From Manis javanica (lineage: Eukaryota; Chordata; Mammalia; Pholidota; Manidae), in assembly GCF_040802235.1 (NCBI RefSeq), contig NC_133158.1, forward strand, positions 161,483,401 to 161,547,400: a stretch of 64,000 nucleotides of DNA. Reading direction: 5' to 3'. Shown here one piece after another: positions 11,799 to 21,904 of this stretch (within the stretch, counting starts at the first letter, position 1; each line of letters opens with the position of its first letter). The notes under the pieces were generated by a model, which saw only the letters and a list, made by a program, of their open reading frames with translations, was not told the origin of the DNA and made no database searches. Position numbers and translations under genes: made by a program.

Positions 11799-12722
11799 AT
11801 GAAAAGGCAAAACTACAGGCAGACAAAGATCACAGAGACAACACCTGAGAAGGAGACAGACCTAACTAGTCCTCCTGAAAAAGAATTCAAAATAAAAATC
11901 ATGAACATGCTGACAGAGATGCAGAAAAAAATGCAAGAGCAATGGGATGAGATGCAGAGAAAAATGCAAGAGCAGTGGGATGAGATGCAGAGAAAAATGC
12001 AAGAGCAGTGGGATGAAGTCCGGAAGGAGATCACAGATGTCAGGAAAGAGATCACAGAAGTGAAACAATCCCTGGAAGGATTTATAAGCAGAATGGATAA
12101 GATGCAAGAGGCCATTGAAGGAATAGAAGCCAGAGAACAGGAACGTATAGAAGCTGACATAGAGAGAGATAAAAGGATCTCCAGGAATGAAACAACACTA
12201 AGAGAAATATGTGACCAATACAAAAGGAAAAACATTCGTATTATAGGGATACCAGAAGAGGAAGAAAGAGGAAAAGGGATAGAAAGTGTCTTTGAAGAAA
12301 TAATTGCTGAAAACTTCCCCAAACTGGGGGAGGAAATAATCGAACAGACCATGGAATTATACAGAACCCCCAACAGAAAGGATCCAAGGAGGACAACACC
12401 AAGACACATAATAATTAAAATGGCAAGGATCAAGGACAAGGAAAGAGTTTTAAAGGCAGCTAGAGAGAAAAAGGTCACCTATAAAGGAAAACCAATCAGG
12501 CTAACATCAGACTTCTCAACAGAAACCCTACAGGCCAGAAGAGAATGGCATGATATACTTAATGCAATGAAACAGAAGGGCCTTGAACCAAGGATACTGT
12601 ATCCAGCACGACTATCATTTAAATATGATGGTGGGATCAAACAATTCCCAGACAAGCAAAAGCTGAGGGAATTTGCTTCCCACAAACCACCTCTACAGGG
12701 CATCCTACAGGGACTGCTCTAG
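11799..12722 (+). CDS. L1 C ORF1p, intact, 307 aa
   Basis: This is an L1 RNA-binding chaperone. The N-terminus MKRQNYRQTK is basic. Residues about 30-110 form a coiled coil rich in E, K, M and Q, with three tandem copies of an 11-residue unit (first copy EMQKKMQEQWD, then two EMQRKMQEQWD; 11916-12014). The central RRM-like part contains CDQYKRKNIRIIGIPEEEE, and the C-terminal domain contains TLQARREWHDILNAMKQKG and ends LQGILQGLL. Length is close to the usual 300-370 residues of mammalian ORF1p. The start codon follows the 5' UTR directly and matches that of L1 B. Confidence 0.94.
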   Translation: MKRQNYRQTKITETTPEKETDLTSPPEKEFKIKIMNMLTEMQKKMQEQWDEMQRKMQEQWDEMQRKMQEQWDEVRKEITDVRKEITEVKQSLEGFISRMDKMQEAIEGIEAREQERIEADIERDKRISRNETTLREICDQYKRKNIRIIGIPEEEERGKGIESVFEEIIAENFPKLGEEIIEQTMELYRTPNRKDPRRTTPRHIIIKMARIKDKERVLKAAREKKVTYKGKPIRLTSDFSTETLQARREWHDILNAMKQKGLEPRILYPARLSFKYDGGIKQFPDKQKLREFASHKPPLQGILQGLL

Positions 12723-12890
12723 ATGGGAGCACCCCTAAAAAGAGCACAGAACAAAACACACAACATATGAAGAAGGGAGGAGGAGGAATAAGAAGGGAGA
12801 GAAGAAAAGACTCTCCAGACAGTGTATATAACAGCTCAATAAGCGAGCTAAGTTAGGCAGTAAGATACTAAAGAAGCTAACCTTGAACCT

Positions 12891-15800
12891 TTGGTAACCA
12901 CGAATCTAAAGCCTGCAATGGCAATAAGTACATATCTTTCAATAGTCACCCTAAATGTAAATGGACTTAATGCACCAATCAAAAGACATAGAGTAATAGA
13001 ATGGATAAAAAAGCAAGACCCATCTATATGCTGCTTACAAGAAACTCACCTTAAACCCAAAGATAAGCATAGACTAAAAGTCAAGGGATGGAAAAACATA
13101 TTTCAGGCAAACAACAGTGAGAAGAAAGCAGGGGTTGCAGTACTAATATCAGACAAAATAGACTTCAAAACAAAGAAAGTAACAAGAGATAAAGAAGGCC
13201 ACTACATAATGATAAAGGGCTTAGTCCAACAAGAGGATATAACCATTCTAAATATATATGCACCCAATACAGGAGCACCAGCATATGTGAAGCAAATACT
13301 AACAGAACTAAAGAGGGAAATAGACTGCAATGCATTCATTGTAGGAGACTTCAACACACCACTCACCCCAAAGGATAGATCCACCGGGCATAAAATAAGT
13401 AAAGACACACAGGCACTGAACAACACACTAGAACAGATGGACCTAATAGACATCTATAGAACTTTACATCCAAAAGCAACAGGATATACATTCTTCTCAA
13501 GTGCACATGGAACATTCTCCAGAATAGACCACATACTAGCTCACAAAAAGAGCCTCAGTAAATTCCACAATATTGAAATTCTACCAACCAATTTTTCAGA
13601 CCACAAAGGTATGAAAGTAGAAATAAATTCTACAAAGAAAACAAAAAGGCTCACAAACACATGGAGGCTTAACAACATGCTACTAAATAATCAATGGATC
13701 AATGAACAAATCAAAATAGAGATCAAGGAATATATAGAAACAAATGACAACAACAACACTAAGCCCCAACTTCTGTGGGATGCAGCGAAAGCAGTCTTAA
13801 GAGGAAAGTATATAGCAATCCAGGCACACTTGAAGAAGGAAGAACAATCCCAAATGAATAGTCTAACATCACAATTATTAAAACTGGAAAAAGAAGAACA
13901 AATGAGGCCTAAAGTCAGCAGAAGGAGGGACATAATAAAGATCAGAGAAGAAATAAACAAAATTGAGAAGAATAAAACAATAGCAAAAATCAACGAAACC
14001 AAGAGCTGGTTCTTTGAGAAAATAAACAAAATAGATAAGCCTCTAGTTCAACTTATTAAGAGAAAAAGAGAGTCAACACAAATCAACATAATCAGAAATG
14101 AGAATGGAAAAATCACGACAGACTCCACAGAAATACAAAGAATTATTAAAGACTACTATGAAAACCTATATGCCAACAAGCTGGAAAACCTAGAAGAAAT
14201 GGACAACTTCCTAGAAAAATACAACCTCCCAAGACTGACCAAGGAAGAAACACAAAAGTTAAACAAACCAATTACAAGCAAAGAAATTGAAACAGTAATC
14301 AAAAAACTACCCAAGAACAAAACCCCGGGGCCGGACGGATTTACCTCGGAATTTTATCAGACACACAGAGAAGACATAATACCCATTCTCCTTAAAGTGT
14401 TCCACAAAATAGAAGAAGAGGGAATACTCCCAAACTCATTCTATGAAGCCAACATCACCCTAATACCAAAACCAGGCAAAGACCCCACCAAAAAAGAAAA
14501 TTACAGACCAATATCCCTGATGAACGTAGATGCAAAAATACTCAATAAAATATTAGCAAACAGAATTCAACAGTATATCAAAAGGATCATACACCATGAC
14601 CAAGTGGGGTTCATCCCAGGGATGCGAGGATGGTACAACATTCGAAAATCCATCAACATCATCCACCACATCAACAAAAAGAAAGACAAAAACCACATGA
14701 TCATCTCCATAGATGCTGAAAAAGCATTTGACAAAATTCAACATCCATTCATGATAAAAACTCTCAGCAAAATGGGAATAGAGGGCAAGTACCTCAACAT
14801 AATAAAGGCCATATATGATAAACCCACAGCCAGCATTATACTGAACAGCGAGAAGCTGAAAGCATTTCCACTGAGATCGGGAACCAGACAGGGATGCCCA
14901 CTCTCCCCACTGTTATTTAACATAGTACTGGAGGTCCTAGCCACGGCAATCAGACAAAACAAAGAAATACAAGGAATCCAGATTGGTAAAGAAGAAGTTA
15001 AACTGTCACTATTTGCAGATGATATGATACTGTACATAAAAAACCCTAAAGACTCCACTCCAAAACTACTAGAACTGATATCGGAATACAGCAAAGTTGC
15101 AGGATACAAAATCAACACACAGAAATCTGTAGCTTTCCTATACACTAACAACGAATCAATAGAAAGAGAAATCAGGAAAACAATTCCATTCACCATTGCA
15201 TCAAAAAGAATAAAATACCTAGGAATAAACCTAACCAAGGAAGTGAAAGACTTATACTCTGAAAACTACAAGTCACTCTTAAGAGAAATTAAAGGGGACA
15301 CTAATAAATGGAAACTCATCCCATGCTCATGGCTAGGAAGAATTAATATCGTCAAAATGGCCATCCTGCCGAAAGCAATATACAAATTTGATGCAATCCC
15401 TCTCAAATTACCAGCAACATTCTTCAATGAATTGGAACAAATAATTCAAAAATTCATATGGAAACACCAAAGACCCCGAATAGCCAAAGCAATCCTGAAA
15501 AAGAAGAATAAAGTAGGGGGGATCTCACTCCCCAACTTCAAGCTCTACTACAAAGCCATAGTAATCAAGACAATTTGGTACTGGCACAAGAACAGAGCCA
15601 CAGACCAGTGGAACAGATTAGAGACCCCAGAAATTAACCCAAACATATATGGTCAATTAATATTTGATAAAGGAGCCGTGGACATACAATGGCAAAATGA
15701 CAGTCTCTTCAACAGATGGTGCTGGCAAAACTGGACAGCTACATGTAGGAGAATGAAACTGGACCATTGTCTAACCCCATATACAAAGGTAAACTCAAAA

Positions 15801-16733
15801 TGGATCAAAGACCTGAATGTAAGTCACGAAACCATTAAACTCTTGGAAAAAAACATAGGCAAAAACCTCTTAGACATAAACATGAGTGATCTCTTCTTGA
15901 ACATATCTCCCCGGGCAAGGAAAACAACAGCAAAAATGAGCAAGTGGGACTACATTAAGCTGAAAAGCTTCTGTACAGCGAAAGACACCATCAATAGAAC
16001 AAAAAGGAACCCTACAGTATGGGAGAATATATTTGAAAATGACAGATCTGATAAAGGCTTGATGTCCAGAATATATAAAGAGCTCACACGCCTCAACAAA
16101 CAAAAAACAAATAACCCAATTAAAAAATGGGCAGAGGAACTGAACAGACAGTTCTCCAAAAAAGAAATACAGATGGCCAAGAGACACATGAAAAGATGCT
16201 CCACATCGCTAATTATCAGAGAAATGCAAATTAAAACTACAATGAGGTATCACCTCACACCAGTAAGGATAGCTGCCATCCAAAAGACAAACAACAACAA
16301 ATGTTGGCGAGGCTGTGGAGAAAGGGGAACCCTCCTACACTGCTGGTGGGAATGTAAATTAGTTCAACCATTGTGGAAAGCAGTATGGAGGTGCATCAAA
16401 ATGCTCAAAACAGACCTACCATTTGACCCAGGAATTCCACTCCTAGGAATTTACCCTAAGAACGCAGCAATCAAGTTTGAGAAAGACAGATGCACTCCTA
16501 TGTTTATCGCAGCACTATTTACAATAGCCAAGAATTGGAAGCAACCTAAATGTCCATCTGTAGATGAATGGATAAAGAAGATGTGGTACATATACACAAT
16601 GGAATACTACTCAGCCATAAGAAGTGGAAAAATCCAACCATTTGCAGCAACATGGATGGAGCTGGAGAGTATTATGCTCAGTGAAATAAGCCAAGCGGAG
16701 AAAGAGAAATACCAAATGATTTCACTCATCTGA
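12891..16733 (+). CDS. L1 C ORF2p endonuclease/reverse transcriptase, intact, 1280 aa
   Basis: ORF2p nicks target DNA and reverse-transcribes L1 RNA. The N-terminal endonuclease has LNVNGL (Asn22, equivalent to the family's catalytic Asn), CLQETH (Glu51), GDFNTPL and SDHKG. The reverse transcriptase shows GFTSEFYQ, the fingers motif [18 protein letters not shown] and the catalytic FADD (Asp710, Asp711). A C-terminal C-x3-C-x7-H-x4-C knuckle uses Cys1138, Cys1142, His1150 and Cys1155. Human ORF2p is 1275 residues. Met1 is the upstream option and Met10 (MAIST) is a possible alternative start. There are no stops or frameshifts. Confidence 0.95.
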   Translation: MVTTNLKPAMAISTYLSIVTLNVNGLNAPIKRHRVIEWIKKQDPSICCLQETHLKPKDKHRLKVKGWKNIFQANNSEKKAGVAVLISDKIDFKTKKVTRDKEGHYIMIKGLVQQEDITILNIYAPNTGAPAYVKQILTELKREIDCNAFIVGDFNTPLTPKDRSTGHKISKDTQALNNTLEQMDLIDIYRTLHPKATGYTFFSSAHGTFSRIDHILAHKKSLSKFHNIEILPTNFSDHKGMKVEINSTKKTKRLTNTWRLNNMLLNNQWINEQIKIEIKEYIETNDNNNTKPQLLWDAAKAVLRGKYIAIQAHLKKEEQSQMNSLTSQLLKLEKEEQMRPKVSRRRDIIKIREEINKIEKNKTIAKINETKSWFFEKINKIDKPLVQLIKRKRESTQINIIRNENGKITTDSTEIQRIIKDYYENLYANKLENLEEMDNFLEKYNLPRLTKEETQKLNKPITSKEIETVIKKLPKNKTPGPDGFTSEFYQTHREDIIPILLKVFHKIEEEGILPNSFYEANITLIPKPGKDPTKKENYRPISLMNVDAKILNKILANRIQQYIKRIIHHDQVGFIPGMRGWYNIRKSINIIHHINKKKDKNHMIISIDAEKAFDKIQHPFMIKTLSKMGIEGKYLNIIKAIYDKPTASIILNSEKLKAFPLRSGTRQGCPLSPLLFNIVLEVLATAIRQNKEIQGIQIGKEEVKLSLFADDMILYIKNPKDSTPKLLELISEYSKVAGYKINTQKSVAFLYTNNESIEREIRKTIPFTIASKRIKYLGINLTKEVKDLYSENYKSLLREIKGDTNKWKLIPCSWLGRINIVKMAILPKAIYKFDAIPLKLPATFFNELEQIIQKFIWKHQRPRIAKAILKKKNKVGGISLPNFKLYYKAIVIKTIWYWHKNRATDQWNRLETPEINPNIYGQLIFDKGAVDIQWQNDSLFNRWCWQNWTATCRRMKLDHCLTPYTKVNSKWIKDLNVSHETIKLLEKNIGKNLLDINMSDLFLNISPRARKTTAKMSKWDYIKLKSFCTAKDTINRTKRNPTVWENIFENDRSDKGLMSRIYKELTRLNKQKTNNPIKKWAEELNRQFSKKEIQMAKRHMKRCSTSLIIREMQIKTTMRYHLTPVRIAAIQKTNNNKCWRGCGERGTLLHCWWECKLVQPLWKAVWRCIKMLKTDLPFDPGIPLLGIYPKNAAIKFEKDRCTPMFIAALFTIAKNWKQPKCPSVDEWIKKMWYIYTMEYYSAIRSGKIQPFAATWMELESIMLSEISQAEKEKYQMISLI

Positions 16734-17105
16734 GGAGTATAGGAACAAAGGAAAAACTGAAGGAACAAAACAGCAGCAGAATTACAGAACCCAAAAATGG
16801 ACTAACAGGTACCAAAGGGAAAGGAACTGGGGAGGATGGGTGGGCAGGGAGGGATAAGGGGGGGGAAGAAGAAGGGGGGTATTAAGATTAGCATGCATGG
16901 GGGGGAGGGAGAAAGGGGAGGGTGGGCTGCACAACACAGAGAGGACAAGTAGTGACTCTACAACATTTTGCTAAGCTGATGGACAGTAACCGTAATGTGG
17001 TTGTTAGGGGGGACCTGATATAGGGGAGAGCATAGTAAACATAGTATTCTTCAGGTAAGTGTAGATTAAAAATTTAAAAAAAAAAAAAGAAAGAAAGAAA
17101 GAAAA
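16734..17105 (+). other. L1 C 3' UTR with G-rich polypurine tract and A/GAAA tail
   Basis: After the ORF2 stop the sequence contains a strongly purine-biased, G-rich tract (about 16815-16925) with many runs of three or more G on the plus strand, as in most mammalian L1 3' UTRs. The end (17060-17105) is 'gattaaaaattt', an A tract and a GAAA repeat. No canonical AATAAA lies just before the A tract. ATTAAA is the only weak candidate, which would favour read-through into the downstream tail. Confidence 0.85.
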
Positions 17106-17505
17106 GGGGGATTACTCCTTAACAGGATAAAACTATTGGTAAATCAAAGATCAACGCATGCTTTAAATATCCTTAATGTTGATCACTTAAAGGGTGTCAG
17201 ATGATCAGCTATGGAGGTACTCTTTTCTGATAATATTCCTTTCTCTTAATTAAAAAAAAAAAAAAAAAGCAGTTACTGTGTGCTGACCTCCAATGAGTTC
17301 TGCACAGTGGTATAGAGGGCATGTCAAAGTGTGGGCAAAGGGTCTGTTTGTTTCTACGCAGAAGATCAAGGCCTAGCTTGGATACCCAGAAAATGAACTA
17401 AGATACGATATGAGGAGGAGCTTCCGGCATCAGCACTCTCTGGAGGACTCGTGCCGGGGGATGATCATCAAAAAGCCTCCACAGGGATCCGGACGATGCT
17501 GCGGT

Positions 17506-17950
17506 TGTGGCTGCATCCAGCCCACCATCTCCTGGACTTGCCATAAGAAGGAGGAGGGAGATGTCTAGGCTGGCATGTGCATACAGTGAGACAACGAATT
17601 TGACTGTATCTGTACTGTTGGAACTCAACCAGGAGTTGGGAGGGGTGCAAGTTGTAGCACCCCAAAATCTCATGACTATAGACTATCTATGGTTAAAAGA
17701 ACATATGGGATGTGAACAGATCCCAGAAATGGGCTGCTTTAATTTGTCTGATGGTTCAAGTACAGTTGGAAAATATCCATCATATCATAGATAAATTTTC
17801 ACAAATGCCTAGGGTGCCTAAATGGTTTTCTTGGCTTCACTGGAGATGGCTGGTAATTATAGATTTGCTTTGTTTATGTCACCGTATTCCTATTATGTCA
17901 ATATGTGTGTGCAAATTAGTTAGTAGTTTAAAACCTATACATACTTAAGG
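17506..17950 (+). pseudogene. U1 retroviral envelope transmembrane-subunit remnant
   Basis: The translated segment aligns with the U2 and U3 copies. It shows a leucine- and glutamine-rich heptad region, then GCEQIPEMGC, where the C-x6-CC motif of retroviral TM subunits has lost its second-last cysteine. A tryptophan-rich stretch (WFSWLHWRW) follows, then a hydrophobic anchor. Frames are broken after 17794. It is a defective fragment without SU. Confidence 0.7.
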
Positions 17951-18595
17951 TACTATACAAGAAGATATGTCAAAGAAATAATCAATCCTCCCAAGTTTCC
18001 TTCATATGCTACATCTATAGCTTTTCTTCTTCCTTCCTAATTACAAACTTTAAATAGAATTCGTGCCTCATATCGAATTTACCGAGTATCATAATTCCTC
18101 CAGGTGGTAAAGATACCTCGAGACAAGTGCTGGGCATAGAAGCCACAGGGCATAAATCTGCAAAGAAGTAAAAAGCTAACCTTTGCAAACAATATGGCTT
18201 CTCTCTCACTTACCAACTTTACATTTCCCTGTATGGCCCCGGAAGATGACTGGTTAGCCAGAGACGGGTAAGATTCCTCAAGGGAGGAACAACCTAAGAC
18301 AGGCACAGTCGCAGGGGGGCCATCAGGTGAGAATTTGGGGATCAACAGAGGTGAGGCTCAGAACCTCACCCCCCCTGCTTTGAGAGAAATCTTCTGCATC
18401 CGTGGATGTCTTGCTGCCCTTGTCTAGCCTGGATTAATACTTAGTCCATAGGCACACACCTGATCATCTGATCATCTACATTTGCCTTCTTACAGCACTA
18501 AACTATGTTTTCTACCTTTATCTTGCATCTACCTACCACTTCAGCATTTTATTAAAAATAAAAATAATAATAATAATAGGAGAAATGTGGGATCA

Positions 18596-18908
18596 ACATA
18601 TAAATCAAGTACAAAAATCAAATGAATATTCATATTTGACCTGATGGTTTATAGGTCATATTGCATGATCAAAACCGAAAGTTTCTGTGATGACTGCCCT
18701 TGTACTGTTCACCATGTAAGAATTTATTCACTCTGTAAGAATTCGTTCACCATGTAAGAACTTGTTCGTTATGCTTCAGAAGATTGGAGACTGACGAGAA
18801 TTAGGCTTGAGATGGATTAATGATTGTACATTGAGCATTGACCCCCCTATACTGAATTTTATTGTTGTTAACAACCATTTGATCAATAAATATGAGAGAT
18901 GCCCTCTC
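18596..18908 (+). repeat. U1 LTR segment (TG start to poly(A) site)
   Basis: The LTR starts TGTGGGAT after the purine tract 'aggagaaa', which I take as a polypurine tract. It ends 23 bases after AATAAATATGAG at the 'gccctctc' poly(A) site. About 313 bp are present, read as U3 plus R without U5. Closely matching segments are 21326-21640 and 22948-23263. Confidence 0.65.
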
Positions 18909-18924
18909 AAAAAAAAAAAAAAAA

Positions 18925-18939
18925 AAAAAAGAAATACAG
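18925..18939 (+). repeat. Right target-site duplication of L1 C
   Basis: The string aaaaaagaaatacag is identical to 10182-10196. The poly(A) of the L1 C tail runs into it, so its left edge is arbitrary within the A tract, while gaaatacag is unambiguous. Confidence 0.92.
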
Positions 18940-19851
18940 ATGGCCAACAGACACATAAAAAGATGCTCCACATCACTAATTATCAGAGAAATGCAAATTA
19001 AAACAATGAGGTATCACCTTTCACCAGTAAGGATGGCTGCCATCCAAAAGACAAACAACAACAAATGTTGGCGAGACTGTGGAGAAAGGGGAACCCTCCT
19101 ACACTGCTGGTGGGAATGTAAATTAGTTTAACCATTGTGGGAAGCAGTATGGAGGTTCCTCAAAATGCTCAAAATAGACTTATCATTTGACCCAGGAATT
19201 CCACTCCTAGGAATTTACCCTAAGAACGCACCACTCAAGTTTGAAAATGACAGATGCACCCCTCTGTTTATCGCAGCACTATTTACAATAGCCAAGAATT
19301 GGAAGCAACCTAAGTGTCCATCAGTAGATGAATGGATAAAGAAGATGTGGTACACATACACAATGGAATATTACTCAGCCATAAGTAGAAAACAAATCCT
19401 ACCATTTGCAACAACATGGATGGAGCTAGAGGGTATTATGCTCAGTGAAATAAGCCAAGTGGAGAAAGAGAAATTCCAAATGATTTCACTCATCTGTAGA
19501 GTATAAGAACAAAGGAAAAAACTGAAGGAACAAAACAGCAGCAGAATCACAGAACCGAAGAATGGACTAACAGGTACCAAAGGGAAAGGGAATGGGGAGG
19601 ATGGGTGGGTAGGGAGGGATAAGGGGGGGAAGAAGGGGGTGTTATGATTAGCATGCATAATGGGGGTGGGTGAAAGGGGAGGGCTGTACGACACAGAGAA
19701 GACAAGTAGTGATTCTACAACATTTTGCTATGCTGATGGACAGTGACTGTAAAGGGGTTTGTGGGGGGGACCTGGCATAGGGGAGATCCTAGTAAATATA
19801 ATATTCTTCATGTAATTGTAGATTAATGATGACAAAAAAAAAGAAAGAAAA
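18940..19851 (+). pseudogene. L1 B continued: ORF2 C-terminus and 3' UTR
   Basis: This continues L1 B ORF2 after the L1 C insertion. It covers the region of the C-terminal knuckle ([18 protein letters not shown], near 19065-19120) to the stop at 19506. A missing codon-scale base group near 19003 (AAAACAATGAGG against AAAACTACAATGAGG) and a TAA near 19132 break the frame. The G-rich 3' UTR and an A/GAAA stretch (19834-19851) lead into tail unit U2, the same arrangement as in L1 C. Confidence 0.9.
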
Positions 19852-20246
19852 GGGGGATTACTCCCTCATAGGATAAAACTAACTGTAAATCAATGATTAA
19901 TGCATGCTTTGGATATCCTTAATTTTGATCATTTAGAGGGTGTCAGATGATCAGCTGTGGAGGTACATTTTTCTGATAATATTCCTTTTTCTTAAAAAAA
20001 AAAAAAAAGCAGTGCCTGTGTGGTGACATCCAGTGGGTTCTTCACAATGGTATGAAGGGCGTATCAGGGTGTGGGCGAGGGGTCTGTTTGTGTTTATACA
20101 GAGGATCAAAGCCTGATTGGGCTACCTAGAAAACGATCTAAGATACGATGTGAAGAAAAGATTCCAACATCAACATACTCTGGAAGAGTCGTTCCAGAGG
20201 ATGATCATCAAAAAAGTTCAACAAAGATCCTGGCACTGTTGCAGTT

Positions 20247-20732
20247 GTGGCTGTGTTCATCCTGCCGGTTCCTGGAATTGCCATTGGAGTGAGGAAGGAG
20301 ATGTCTGGGCTGGCCTGTGCATGCGTTAGAACAACAAATTTGACTGGATCTATACTGTTGGAACTCAACCGAGAATTGGGAGAGGTGCGTGTTGCAGTGC
20401 TCCAAAATCTTGCAACTACAGACTATCTACTGTTAGGGCAACATGTGGGATGTGAGCAGTTCCCGGGAATGTGTTGTTTTAGTTTGTCTGATTTTTCTCA
20501 AACTATTCAAATTCAGTTGGACAATATCCATCATATCATAGATAAGTTTTCGCAAATGCCTACTGTGCCTATCTGGTTTTCTTGGTTTCACTGGAGGTGG
20601 CTGGTAGTTGTGCGTCTGCTTTGGTTATGTGACTGTGTTCCTATTATGTTGGTGTGTGTGCACAATTTAATTATTAGTTTAAAACCTATACATGCTCAAG
20701 TTAATCTACAAGAAGATATGTCAAAGAAATAA
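20247..20732 (+). pseudogene. U2 retroviral envelope TM subunit remnant, longest copy
   Basis: This 161-codon open stretch resembles a retroviral TM subunit. It has a hydrophobic fusion-peptide-like start, a heptad region, a relative of the immunosuppressive-like region, and the motif C-x6-CC at 20451-20477 (CEQFPGMCC). A tryptophan-rich membrane-proximal stretch, a hydrophobic anchor and a short cytoplasmic tail ending at TAA 20730 follow. C-x6-CC is typical of gamma- and type-D-like envelopes. The surface subunit is absent, so the fragment could not act as an envelope. Confidence 0.72.
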
Positions 20733-21325
20733 TCAATCTTCCCATGTTTTCTTCTGTCTGCTACTTCTATAGCTTTTCTTCTTCCTTCCTAATTACAACC
20801 CTTAAATAGAATTCGTGCCTCATATCGAATTTACTGAGTATCATAATTCCTCCAGGTGGTAAAGATACCTCGAGACAAGTGCTGGGCATAGAAGCCACAG
20901 GGCATAAATCTGCAAAGAAGTAAAAAGCTAACCTTTTCAAACAATATGGCTTCTCTCTCACTTACCAACTTTACATTTCCCTGAATGGTCCCAGAAGATG
21001 ACTGGTTAGCCAGAGACGGATAAGATTCCTCAAGGGAGGAACAACCTAAGAGAGGCACAGTTGCAGGGGGGCCATCAGGTGAGAAATTGGGGATCAACAG
21101 AGGTGAGGCTAAGAACCTCACCCCCCCTATATTGAGAGAAATCTTCTGCATCCGTGGATGTTTTGTTGCCCTTCTCTAGCTTGGATTAATACTTAGTCTA
21201 TAGGCGCACACTTGATCATCTACATTTGCTCTCTTACAGCACTAAACTATGTTTTCTACCTTTATCTTGCATCTACCTACCACTTCAGCATTTTATTAAA
21301 AATAATAATAATAATAAGGGAGAAA

Positions 21326-21640
21326 TGTGGGATTCACATATAAATCAAGTATAAAAATCAAACAAATATTCATATTTGACCTGATTGTTTAGAGTTCATA
21401 ATGCATGATCAAAACCAAAAGTTTCTGTGATGACTGCCCTTGTACTGTTCACCATGTAAGAACTTATTCACTATGTAAGAATTTGTTCACCATGTAAGAA
21501 CTTGTTCGTTATGCTTCAGATGATTGGAGGCTGTTGAGAATTAGGCTTGGGGTTGATTAATGATTGTGCACTGAGCCCCTATACAGAATTTTATTGTTGT
21601 TAACAACCATTTGATCAATAAATATGAGAGATGCCCTCTC
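21326..21640 (+). repeat. U2 LTR segment
   Basis: It starts TGTGGGATTCAC after 'aagggagaaa' and ends at the poly(A) site 19 bases after AATAAA (21617-21622). It matches the U3 copy more closely than U1, for example in the shared GATTCACATATAAATC. Confidence 0.65.
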
Positions 21641-21904
21641 AAAAAAAAAAAAGGCAGTTCCTGTGTGGTAATCTCCAATAAGTTCTTCAAAATGGTATAA
21701 AGGTCATATCAAAGTGTGGGCAAAGGGTTTGTTTGTGTTTATACAGAGGATCAAAGCCTAATTTGGCTACCCAGAAAACGAATTAAGATATGATATGAAG
21801 AAGAACTTCCAACATCAACATTCTCTGGAAGTCATTCCAGAAGATGATCATCAAAAAACTTCAGCAAAGATCCTGGCGCTGTTGCAGTTGTAGCTGCATT
21901 AATC

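Larger units (their letters stand above)
10197..18924 (+). mobile_element. L1 C: full-length L1 with both ORFs intact plus env-LTR 3' transduction
   Basis: L1 C consists of a 5' UTR with tandem monomers (10197-11798), ORF1 (11799-12722), a 168-bp spacer, ORF2 (12891-16733), a G-rich 3' UTR (16734 to about 17075), an A/GAAA-rich stretch, a 1.8-kb non-L1 tail (17106-18908) and a terminal poly(A). A 15-bp perfect duplication flanks the whole unit, so the non-L1 tail was part of the inserted molecule. Both ORFs are uninterrupted and catalytic motifs are present, so the copy may be retrotransposition-competent. Activity is an inference. Confidence 0.93.
17106..18930 (+). mobile_element. Tail unit U1: retroviral env-LTR 3' transduction of L1 C
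   Basis: The unit begins 'gggggattactcc', has an internal A tract at about 17262-17278, then 'gcagt' at 17279, an envelope transmembrane remnant, about 600 bp of unassigned sequence, an (AAT)n run, a purine tract and an LTR-like end. AATAAA at 18885 precedes poly(A) at 18909-18930. The right-hand target-site duplication (18925-18939) follows, so the unit arrived as the 3' end of the L1 C transcript. Two homologous units lie at 19852-21652 and 21653-23279. Confidence 0.85.
4861..21652 (+). mobile_element. L1 B: full-length L1 split by L1 C, with env-LTR 3' tail
   Basis: L1 B runs from a 5' UTR (4861-5861) through ORF1 (5862-6752) and ORF2 (6923-10196). It is interrupted by L1 C (10197-18924) and resumes at 18925 to finish ORF2 (stop 19506) and the 3' UTR (to about 19851). 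It is followed by a 1.8-kb non-L1 tail and poly(A) (to 21652). ORF1 is open, ORF2 is broken. No target-site duplication is recognisable at its outer ends: the left flank ends ...taagaaatag and this does not recur after 21652 or 23279. Confidence 0.88.
19852..21652 (+). mobile_element. Tail unit U2: env-LTR 3' tail of L1 B
   Basis: The order is the same as in U1: 'gggggattactcc', internal A tract (19994-20008), 'gcagt' at 20009, envelope TM remnant, spacer, (AAT)n, LTR with AATAAA at 21617, and poly(A) 21641-21652. Because U2 and U1 each follow an L1 3' end at the same point, the tail was joined to the L1 before both insertions. Divergence between the units is roughly 10-15% by eye. Confidence 0.85.

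Noticed and set aside
18546..18590. (AAT)n run as a CRISPR-like or functional repeat
   Set aside because: It is a simple microsatellite of varying length before the LTR in all three tails. No CRISPR array or bacterial feature is expected or seen.
16160..21650. Simple tandem duplication of L1 3' end plus tail (16160-18930 and 18931-21650)
   Set aside because: The second block starts exactly at the L1 C target site in L1 B and is flanked by the 15-bp duplication, and the L1 B sequence before 10197 joins it in register. Nested retrotransposition explains this better.
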